Below, in pieces: positions 57,668-64,000 of a DNA stretch of 64,000 nucleotides. The notes under the pieces are model-generated. The model did no database searches and was not told the origin of the DNA. It was given only the letters and a program-made list of their open reading frames with translations. The stretch spans positions 1,627,501 to 1,691,500 of the forward strand of contig NZ_CP046620.1 in the NCBI RefSeq assembly GCF_009931615.1. Direction: 5' to 3'. Made by a program: the position numbers and the translations under genes. Within the stretch, counting starts at the first letter, position 1, and each line of letters starts with the position of its first letter. Origin of the DNA: Algicella marina. Its GTDB lineage: Bacteria; Pseudomonadota; Alphaproteobacteria; Rhodobacterales; Rhodobacteraceae.

Positions 57668-57739
57668 TCAGTTGCGCACGAGAATATCCGCAGCGCCCGC
57701 CAAGGCCAACGCTGCCCCAAAACCCCATGATTTCATCAT
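57668..57739 (-). CDS. Possible short signal-peptide-like ORF, may be a remnant
   Basis: 23 codons (MMKSWGFGAALALAGAADI...) right after a strong AGGGAGAGAGG ribosome site. The same frame continues past an in-frame TGA for another 22 codons to a TAG at 57602-57604. Either a real micro-protein or a truncated longer gene. The rest of the 57564-57752 gap holds nothing else that I can support. Confidence 0.35.
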   Translation of the reverse strand: MMKSWGFGAALALAGAADILVRN

Positions 57740-57752
57740 CGCCTCTCTCCCT

Positions 57753-58490
57753 TTATACGATCTGCTTGCGGGTTGCGGCCCATCCAAGGCCAAGCAGCCC
57801 GAAAGCCAGCATCGGCAAGGAGGCAGGCAAAGGCACCGCCGAGACAGGCGGTTCGCCCGCGCCGCCTGTGATCGTGAACTCACCCGCGCCGAAGAACAGC
57901 TCTGTGGTCTCAAAGAAGCGGCTATCGGCCAGCGTGATCGCGCCTGCAAACAGATCGAAATCGGAATCAAGCCCGCTTGCTGCGCCGGAAAAGAGTGAAT
58001 TGGGATTATCAAACAGATAATCGCCCAGCCCTGTGGCGCTCATGCTTAAGGTAAAGAAACTTGGAGCCAGTGCGCCCATAGTGCCCGTCCAGCCATTGCC
58101 AATCAGCCCGCCGCCTATGTGGGATTGTGCCGAGACGGTTTGCTGGCTTGGCGTCTGGATTTGGCCGACTTGAGGCGCGAGTACCGTGCCCGTCACGCTG
58201 GCGGGCTCGTAAAGCACAGCTCCGAGTTCGGTTGTCAGTTCGAACGAGACAAGCGCCGTTGTTGCCGCCCCAAAATCGAAGAACGCTCCTGTATTGGGAT
58301 CAGCGCTTGTATCACCATAGCTGTCATCGAAGACAGCGACAGCAGTAAATGCGCTACCTGGTGAGTACACCAGCGAACCGTACGATTCGCCGGTTGTGCC
58401 GTTAACCGTCAGGGTGACCGTCGCGGCGTGTAACGGTGCATACATAAGGATGCAGGCGGCGGTGGAAGACAGAAAAGTTCGCAATGACAT
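57753..58490 (-). CDS. VPLPA-CTERM surface protein
   Basis: 245 residues. A Sec signal (LSSTAACILMYAPLHA) then a beta-rich mature domain, and the VPLPASLPMLAFGLLGLGW anchor with a basic tail (TRKQ) at the end. VPLPA-CTERM proteins are sorted by an exosortase-type system; the sorting genes are not in this window. ATG 58490 has GAGGA eight bases upstream. Confidence 0.88.
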   Translation of the reverse strand: MSLRTFLSSTAACILMYAPLHAATVTLTVNGTTGESYGSLVYSPGSAFTAVAVFDDSYGDTSADPNTGAFFDFGAATTALVSFELTTELGAVLYEPASVTGTVLAPQVGQIQTPSQQTVSAQSHIGGGLIGNGWTGTMGALAPSFFTLSMSATGLGDYLFDNPNSLFSGAASGLDSDFDLFAGAITLADSRFFETTELFFGAGEFTITGGAGEPPVSAVPLPASLPMLAFGLLGLGWAATRKQIV

Positions 58491-58691
58491 TTTGGGTTTC
58501 CTCACAACTCAGGGACAATTTTTTCAGAAGAGTTGGGAAGCCGCGCTAGCTGCGGGATATCACGCAAAGATGTAGCAAATTGTGATCGCCGCCGGTCGCC
58601 AAGAGCTTGACCTTGATCCATTTTCCATACAACCCTAACTTATCTGAAAAAGATCGTATTGGGATTGACGGCAAAAATCCGAGTCTGTTCA

Positions 58692-59321
58692 ATGGCTTGC
58701 AACATGCCCAAAAATCCGCTCATCCCCTCACGCAATCGCAACCATCCTGCCAAGGGATCATCGATCAAGGTCGAGCCGATCCGTTCGCTGGAGGCGATTG
58801 CTGCAATCAAAACCCTGCTTGCAGACAACCCGCGCGATCTGTGTCTGTTCACGTTTGGGATCAACACGGCCTACCGCGCAGGAGAAATCCTGTCATTGAG
58901 CGTTGATCAGGTTGAACACCTACAGGCAGGTGACAGGCTGGAAATCAAGCAGAGCAAGACAGGGAAGTACCGAGCGACAACGCTGAACGGGACGGTTATT
59001 CGCGCGATTGTCGGCTGGCTGGCAGAGCACCCAAACCCTGTGAGTGATGCGCCACTTTTCATCTCGCGCACGGGGAAGAAAGCACTCAAGGTCTCCAGCG
59101 TGAACGCCATGATCAAGGCCTGGTGCGCCGAGGTCGGGCTGCACGGCAACTACGGCACGCATTCCATGCGCAAGACTTGGGGCTATCATCAACGCGTCCA
59201 GATGGATCGGCCCATCCCTCTGCTTATGGCAGCCTACGGTCATGCCTCACAGGCCCAGACCCTCGACTATCTTTGCATTCAGGATGATGAAATTCGCGAC
59301 CTTTACGACTTAGAGCTTTGA
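58692..59321 (+). CDS. Short tyrosine recombinase
   Basis: 209 residues. The catalytic half is complete: Arg in NTAYRAGEILSL, HSMRKTWGYH, and the GHASQAQTLDYLCI motif with His and the nucleophile Tyr. The N-terminal SAM-like DNA-binding domain of full-length integrases is essentially missing. It may be a truncated integrase or a specialised resolvase. Start uncertain (ATGs at 58659, 58692, 58704). Confidence 0.78.
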   Translation: MACNMPKNPLIPSRNRNHPAKGSSIKVEPIRSLEAIAAIKTLLADNPRDLCLFTFGINTAYRAGEILSLSVDQVEHLQAGDRLEIKQSKTGKYRATTLNGTVIRAIVGWLAEHPNPVSDAPLFISRTGKKALKVSSVNAMIKAWCAEVGLHGNYGTHSMRKTWGYHQRVQMDRPIPLLMAAYGHASQAQTLDYLCIQDDEIRDLYDLEL

Positions 59322-59641
59322 GGCCAATCAATCGCGTCGAATTGACGAACGATGCTATGCCGATCCTCATCGCTCATGCCGCCGACAATGCGAGGCCGCA
59401 TTGCGTCAATCACCACTGAAAGTAGATAAGCATATCGCTGTTCGAGAGGTACTGGCACGTCGTGAAATTGCGCGAGTTCTTCCTCCAAATCCGTAAGCTC
59501 GTGTTGATGCAGGTTTCTGAGTTCAGAAATGTCCGCATGATTCTTCCGGGCAGCCGAGACTAAAACTTTGATCCTATCGAACTCTTCGATTGTACAGTCG
59601 AGATCAAAATCCCCGTCTTCTGTCTCTGTGATCTTGATCAT
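59303..59641 (-). CDS. Unknown helical protein coupled to the HD hydrolase
   Basis: 112 residues. Acidic, with a coiled-coil-like stretch (ADISELRNLHQHELTDLEEELAQF). ATG 59641 is immediately after the stop of the HD-domain gene. Opposite-strand recombinase overlaps by 19 bases at the 3' ends. No domain recognised. Confidence 0.6.
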   Translation of the reverse strand: MIKITETEDGDFDLDCTIEEFDRIKVLVSAARKNHADISELRNLHQHELTDLEEELAQFHDVPVPLEQRYAYLLSVVIDAMRPRIVGGMSDEDRHSIVRQFDAIDWPQSSKS

Positions 59642-59642
59642 C

Positions 59643-60143
59643 TTATACGCCCGAATGTTCTGAGTATTCAGAAAGAGCTGTTTGAAGACGATCCAGCGCT
59701 TTTCGATACCGCTGCCGTAACGACGCCGACTTATCGTCGGGGAGCAATGCCAGACGCGCAGGATCGCTGTTGTCCGATAAGTCGGCAATCTTCACCTGCA
59801 ACGCTCCCAACGGGCCGATGCGTGCAAGATGTTCGATGCGCTCGGCATAGGTCTGTTCACCGTCAGCGCGCTTGGTCACGGCCTCAACGATCCTGATCGT
59901 CTCATCCGAATACCCACGCCGCCGCAGATTATCAGCATTCACATCGCAATCTTCAATCGCGTCATGGAGCAAGGCCGCATGTTCCACGTCAACGGATGCG
60001 TCGGGGAAGAGGCTCAGCAACCGTTCATGCACACGCAAGACATGATGGATATACGGTTGCCCCGCCTTGTCGGTCTGGCCGTGGTGCAACTCACGTACCC
60101 AGGCTTGTGTTTCTTCAATGGTTGGCATCTGCTCGTGTTTCAT
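59643..60143 (-). CDS. HD-domain hydrolase, RelA/SpoT-type
   Basis: 166 residues. The HD signature is in HHVLRV, ALLHDAIED, and KIADLSDNSD, which is the arrangement of the ppGpp hydrolase domain in SpoT-like proteins and of small alarmone hydrolases. No synthetase domain follows. A single HD domain of this kind could degrade an alarmone or another nucleotide. Transcribed before the 112-residue protein. Confidence 0.8.
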   Translation of the reverse strand: MKHEQMPTIEETQAWVRELHHGQTDKAGQPYIHHVLRVHERLLSLFPDASVDVEHAALLHDAIEDCDVNADNLRRRGYSDETIRIVEAVTKRADGEQTYAERIEHLARIGPLGALQVKIADLSDNSDPARLALLPDDKSASLRQRYRKALDRLQTALSEYSEHSGV

Positions 60144-60389
60144 CGTTGTTCACTGACATCGTATCATGATTCCCGAATGTCCAAATGTATGACAAAGGGG
60201 CTGTCGTTCCGACCTTACGTTACACGCAAGATGTGCGGTGTATGACACCGCCATGGCTGCGGGCGGCTAAAGCCGTCCTCGGCAAGGGGGCGTGCCGCCC
60301 CCTGTGCAACCCCTTGCAAACTGCCGCTGCCGTGTGGATATCCGCTAGATTTTGTATGTCTATGGATGCACACAACAAAGCTAGCTGCT

Positions 60390-60423
60390 AGGTTCAACCC
60401 ATAGCTATGGAGTCGTTGAACCT
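60390..60423. promoter_or_regulatory. Nested palindrome at the methyltransferase start
   Basis: Outer arms AGGTTCAAC / GTTGAACCT enclose the perfect palindrome CCATAGCTATGG plus AGTC. It reaches into the TTG start region. Likely an operator for self-control of the RM genes or an mRNA structure over the ribosome site. The rest of the 60144-60389 gap shows no supported gene. Confidence 0.6.
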
Positions 60424-63152
60424 TGAACGCCGTCGAAATTGAAGAAGCCATTTCCGCACTTGCTGAGCAGCCTTTTGACGTTCAGGAGTTTTCGTATGCT
60501 TTCCTCGAAGCGTTCGGCAACAAAGCTACTACGCTCAAGCGGCTTCGCACCGGAGCTTCCAACAAGTCCGATCTTGGTGGCGTTCTTCAGACCAACAACA
60601 TCCATATTGCTGTCTGTGACGAAGGCGATGTCACACAAACTTTGGCAGAGTTGAAGGCCAGTCCTTCAACCACCAAAGCCAAAGCCAAATTCGTTCTTGC
60701 AACGGATGGTGCCGACCTTGAGGCAGAAGACCTCACCACAGGCGAAACGATTGCCTGCGCCTTCAAAGACTTTCCCGATCACTTTGGCTTTTTCCTGCCC
60801 TTGGCGGGTATAAGCACAGTCAAGCAAATCCGCGAAAGCTCATTCGACATCAAGGCGACGGGCCGCCTCAATCGCCTCTACGTCGAACTTCTGAAAGACA
60901 ACCCCGAATGGGGCACCGCCGAACGCCGCCACGACATGAACCATTTCATGGCGCGGCTGATCTTCTGCTTCTTTGCGGAAGACACCGACATCTTTGCCAG
61001 TGCGGATCAGTTCACCAAAACGATTGAACAGATGAGCGAACGGGATTCCTCGAACACCCATGAGGTGATCAGTGAGCTCTTCCGCGCCATGAATACTAAG
61101 GCCGAGGATCGAACTTCCGCAGGTATTGCCCGCTGGGCGAATGCCTTCCCATACGTGAACGGCGGACTTTTTTCCGGTACCACTGACGTGCCGCGCTTTA
61201 GCCGGATCGCGCGATCTTATCTGATCCACATCGGCAGCCTCGATTGGACGAAGATCAATCCTGATATCTTCGGCTCGATGATCCAGGCTGTGGCGGATGA
61301 TGAAGAGCGCGGCGCGCTTGGCATGCACTATACATCCGTGCCGAACATCCTGAAGGTGCTCAATCCGCTCTTCCTCGATGATCTGCGTGAGAAGCTGGAA
61401 GAAGCGGGCGAAAATCCTCGCAAGCTTTTGAACCTACGCAATCGCATTGCAAAGATCAGGGTGTTCGATCCTGCCTGTGGATCGGGCAACTTCCTTGTCA
61501 TCGCCTACAAGGAAATGCGTGCCATCGAGGCTGAGATTAACGAACGGCGCGACGAAGCCGATCGGCGCACGGAAATCCCGCTGACCAACTATCGTGGAAT
61601 CGAGCTGCGCGACTTCCCTGCCGAGATCGCGCGGCTGGCGCTGATCATCGCTGAGTATCAGTGCGATGTGACATACCGCGGACAGAAAGAAGCTTTGGCG
61701 GAATTTCTTCCACTTGATGCCATGAACTGGATTACTTGTGGCAACGCCTTGCGACTTGATTGGCTGAGCATCTGCCCGCCTACAGGCACGGGCGTGAAAC
61801 ACCATGCTGATGATTTGTTCATGTCGCCTGTCGATCAAGCTGAAATCGACTTCGAGAATGAAGGCGGTGAAACTTATATTTGTGGGAACCCGCCATACAT
61901 TTGGGCAAATAACCAGACCGCAGAACAGAAACAAGAAGTTCTTGATCTGCAAGAAGAGTTTGGGACCAGATTCAGGGGATTGGACTACGTAACGGGCTGG
62001 CTTTACAAATATGCTACTTACTCTCGCTTGACTTTGTGCGATGCTGCTTTCGTAACAACGAACTCAATCACACAGGGAGAGCAGGTCGATCCATTGTGGA
62101 GCGGATTAATCGGTGATGGATGCGCTCTCAGATTCGCCTTCAGATCATTCAAGTGGCAAAATCTAGCAAAGAGCAATGCCGGTGTTTCGGTCGTTATTGT
62201 TGGTTTGACTCGGGAGCAATGTTCTCAAAAGCTATTGTTTGATGGATCAGAACGGATAGTAACGTCAAATATTTCACCCTACCTACTTCCAATGGAAAAC
62301 GTATGGGTTAAACCATCCACAAAACCTCTAAACCACATGCAGCCGATGATGTACGGTAGCAAACCAGTGTGTGGGGGCGGCCTGACTTTGACCCTCGATG
62401 AGGCAAGGGAAATCATCGGTGCTGCCCCTGATGGAGAGCAGTTCATCAAGAATTTTGTTGGTTCCGATGAAATAACATCTGGAAAGATGAGAAAGTGCAT
62501 TTGGATTGACGATGATAAGGCCGAAAAGGCTAAACAGATTGGTCCAGTCAATTCACGTTTGGAAGTAGTTCGCGAGACCCGAGAAAAAAGCAAAAAGAAA
62601 CAAACTAGAGATTTTGCTTTACGGCCGCATCGATTTATCGAGCGCCGCAGGAGTGAAGGCAATTTCATTGCCCTTCCTTGCGTATCTTCTGAAGCAAGGG
62701 ATTTCTTGACGCCAATTTTTTCTACAGACGAAACTGTTGTTTCGAACCGGTGTTTTGGCGTCTACGATGTAGAGCTTTGGTATTTATCAATTATATCTTC
62801 TAAGATTCACTATACTTGGTGCGAAACGACAAGTGGTAAGTTGGAAACTAGGTTAAACTACTCCAACACACTCACTTGGAACAATTTTCCAATCCCGAAC
62901 CTCACCGAAAAAAACAAGACTGACCTGACTCGCTGCGCCGAAGAAATCCTTCTGGCCCGTGAGGCGCATTTCCCCGCGACCATCGCCGATCTCTACGATC
63001 CCGAAAAGATGCCCGCTGACCTGCGCGCCGCTCATGACCGCAACGACGAGACCTTGGAGCGCATCTATATCGGTCGCCGCTTCCGTAACGACACCGAGCG
63101 GCTGGAAAAGCTCTTTGAATTATACACAAAAATGAAAACTAAGGCCGCCTAA
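60423..63152 (+). CDS. MmeI-like N6-adenine DNA methyltransferase
   Basis: 909 residues. An N-terminal domain ends with the FVLATDGADLEAED and FFLPLAGI strands, a helical spacer follows, then SAM-binding VFDPACGSGNFL near residues 347-358 and the catalytic NPPY at 489-492, then a target-recognition region and a C-terminal domain. The layout is that of MmeI-type proteins. I do not see the nuclease D-ExK set in the N-terminal domain, so cutting may depend on the Mrr-like neighbour. TTG 60423 is the only plausible start. The central part around 61,860-62,900 is visibly poorer in GC. Confidence 0.85.
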   Translation: MNAVEIEEAISALAEQPFDVQEFSYAFLEAFGNKATTLKRLRTGASNKSDLGGVLQTNNIHIAVCDEGDVTQTLAELKASPSTTKAKAKFVLATDGADLEAEDLTTGETIACAFKDFPDHFGFFLPLAGISTVKQIRESSFDIKATGRLNRLYVELLKDNPEWGTAERRHDMNHFMARLIFCFFAEDTDIFASADQFTKTIEQMSERDSSNTHEVISELFRAMNTKAEDRTSAGIARWANAFPYVNGGLFSGTTDVPRFSRIARSYLIHIGSLDWTKINPDIFGSMIQAVADDEERGALGMHYTSVPNILKVLNPLFLDDLREKLEEAGENPRKLLNLRNRIAKIRVFDPACGSGNFLVIAYKEMRAIEAEINERRDEADRRTEIPLTNYRGIELRDFPAEIARLALIIAEYQCDVTYRGQKEALAEFLPLDAMNWITCGNALRLDWLSICPPTGTGVKHHADDLFMSPVDQAEIDFENEGGETYICGNPPYIWANNQTAEQKQEVLDLQEEFGTRFRGLDYVTGWLYKYATYSRLTLCDAAFVTTNSITQGEQVDPLWSGLIGDGCALRFAFRSFKWQNLAKSNAGVSVVIVGLTREQCSQKLLFDGSERIVTSNISPYLLPMENVWVKPSTKPLNHMQPMMYGSKPVCGGGLTLTLDEAREIIGAAPDGEQFIKNFVGSDEITSGKMRKCIWIDDDKAEKAKQIGPVNSRLEVVRETREKSKKKQTRDFALRPHRFIERRRSEGNFIALPCVSSEARDFLTPIFSTDETVVSNRCFGVYDVELWYLSIISSKIHYTWCETTSGKLETRLNYSNTLTWNNFPIPNLTEKNKTDLTRCAEEILLAREAHFPATIADLYDPEKMPADLRAAHDRNDETLERIYIGRRFRNDTERLEKLFELYTKMKTKAA

Positions 63153-63155
63153 ACA

Positions 63156-64000
63156 ATGAAAACCGATGCAACCACACGCCGATTTATCTTGGAGGAAGAT
63201 AGCTTCCCCGATTTGCCACTCATGATGCTGATCACGCTGGACACACTGCGTGAACTAGGTGGCTCTGGCACCATTCAAGAATTAGTGGATCATGCGATTG
63301 AAGCGGAAGGCCTCACTGAAGAGGAACAGGCCTATCTGATGCCAAATGGTCGTGATCGGCGCTTCAACTACTATCTGGCGTGGTCACGGACATATCTGAA
63401 ACGTGGCGAGGCGCTTGAGAACTCAGCGCGTGGCGTTTGGGCGCTAACTGAACTTGGCGAAGGCATCACGACGCTCGAAGAGACCCAAAAAATCCATGCG
63501 AAAGTCAATGAGGAAGAGCGTCAACGCGCCAAGGCCAAGCGGGACGCGAAGAAAGGCGAAAAAGTAGAGGCGGTGCCTGAAGATATCGCTGTTGACGTTT
63601 TTGCGCCAGATGAGGATGAGACGAACTGGCAAAATATCTTGCTGGCGCAACTCATGCAGATGGACCCGTCTGCGTTTGAAAGACTAGCGCAGCGTCTTTT
63701 GCGTGAGGCCGGTTTTGTCAAAGTCGAGGTTCGAGGAAAAACAGGAGACGGTGGTCTCGACGGCGTAGGAATCTTGCGCGTGAACTTAGTCTCGTTCCAA
63801 GTGTATTTTCAGTGCAAACGCTGGGGCAATAGTGTCGGCGCAAAAGAAATTAGAGATTTCCGAGGCGCATTACAGGGGCGCGCAGACAAAGGTTTGTTCA
63901 TCACGACAAGCAGCTTCACCAAGCAGGCGTCAGATGAGGCGACCCGCGATGGGGCAATCGCAATTGATCTGATCGACGGCGATAGGCTTTGCGAGTTGCT
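63156..64000 (+). CDS. Mrr-type restriction endonuclease, 3' end cut by window
   Basis: At least 281 codons with no stop before the edge. The N-terminal part is a winged-helix-like Mrr N domain, followed by a charged linker (QRAKAKRDAKKGEK). The Mrr nuclease core then has GKTGDGGLDGVG, with the catalytic Asp, and YFQCKRWG, the QxK motif, followed by KEIRDFRGALQGRADKGLF. It begins 3 bp after the methyltransferase stop and so belongs to one operon. The pairing is typical of a restriction-modification or modification-dependent defence unit. Confidence 0.88.
   Translation, partial: MKTDATTRRFILEEDSFPDLPLMMLITLDTLRELGGSGTIQELVDHAIEAEGLTEEEQAYLMPNGRDRRFNYYLAWSRTYLKRGEALENSARGVWALTELGEGITTLEETQKIHAKVNEEERQRAKAKRDAKKGEKVEAVPEDIAVDVFAPDEDETNWQNILLAQLMQMDPSAFERLAQRLLREAGFVKVEVRGKTGDGGLDGVGILRVNLVSFQVYFQCKRWGNSVGAKEIRDFRGALQGRADKGLFITTSSFTKQASDEATRDGAIAIDLIDGDRLCEL

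Larger units (their letters stand above)
49538..64000. mobile_element. Integrative island in tRNA-Ser, right end outside the window
   Basis: From the tRNA-Ser 3' end to the window edge the GC content falls visibly, gene direction is mixed and content is accessory: serine and tyrosine recombinases, a coupling ATPase, many unknown small genes, and an RM-like pair at the far end. I searched by eye for a second copy of the tRNA 3' end and found none, so attR lies beyond 64,000 or has diverged. No relaxase or replication gene is visible, so it may be mobilisable rather than self-transmissible. Confidence 0.75.

Noticed and set aside
57602-57739. Selenoprotein with an in-frame TGA
   Set aside because: No selenocysteine insertion structure or supporting gene is visible; truncation is simpler.
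60185-60391. Small plus-strand ORF before the methyltransferase
   Set aside because: No ribosome site, low-complexity product, overlaps the operator-like palindrome region.
49538-64000. attR copy of the tRNA-Ser 3' end
   Set aside because: No second TTCGAATCCC-type match seen by eye in this range; it may lie beyond the edge.

Overview
The window looks like an alphaproteobacterial chromosome, most likely Rhodobacterales (Rhodobacteraceae). The evidence is the GC-rich coding with long antisense shadow frames, a monomeric NADP isocitrate dehydrogenase, a TAXI-type TRAP transporter, a ribosomal L21 with a C-terminal extension, a DUF2927 lipoprotein, an IalB-like protein, and the gene order rplU-rpmA-GNAT-obgE-proB-proA. 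No genus is claimed. Positions 1 to about 49,450 are core or lineage-specific chromosome. From a tRNA-Ser gene at 49,448-49,537 to the right edge the DNA is an integrated mobile island that runs out of the window.

Layout. 2-337 is the end of an alpha/beta hydrolase. 479-1946 holds a tandem duplication carrying two immunity-like (DUF1629/Imm11-like) genes with no toxin beside them. 2108-4315 is icd. 4474-20391 is a minus-strand run of eleven genes: gabT, TAXI binding protein, fused TRAP permease, nitrilase-family amidase, Orn/Lys/Arg decarboxylase, ATP-grasp ligase, C45 acyltransferase/hydrolase, a two-subunit molybdenum hydroxylase, a fumarylacetoacetate-hydrolase-family protein and a TSUP anion exporter. 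A PuuR-like HTH-cupin regulator is divergent from gabT. The set resembles the Puu (gamma-glutamyl-putrescine) route in logic but uses different enzyme families. It is the best candidate here for an undescribed metabolic system.

21258-25789 carries an MFS transporter, a GNAT enzyme, a DUF2927 lipoprotein that appears to start at CTG, a 56-residue membrane protein and a CoxE-like VWA protein, most of them translationally coupled. 25830-37313 holds aroK-aroB, two small or uncharacterised envelope proteins, xerD, an ArsR/SRPBCC pair with two matching operators, a RecA-fold ATPase, a GT87-like membrane protein, a phosphoesterase, a CorC/HlyC-type CBS protein and a HerA-like ATPase. 37314-37872 is non-coding and contains one strong small-RNA candidate and a second UUCG terminator. 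37873-44054 is envelope biogenesis (IalB-like, KAS-ACP-LpxD, L,D-transpeptidase, DUF882 peptidase). 44074-49205 is proA, proB, obgE, a GNAT, rpmA and rplU.

The island (about 49,538 to beyond 64,000) carries a large serine recombinase whose frame runs through the tRNA-Ser gene on the opposite strand. It also has a VirD4/TraG-like coupling ATPase without its membrane domain, next to several tiny membrane proteins, and a pair of related proteins of unknown function. Further on are a lipoprotein, a VPLPA-CTERM surface protein, a short tyrosine recombinase and an HD hydrolase. At the right edge are an MmeI-like N6-adenine methyltransferase and an Mrr-type nuclease cut by the window end. No relaxase, replication protein or second attachment site is visible inside the window.
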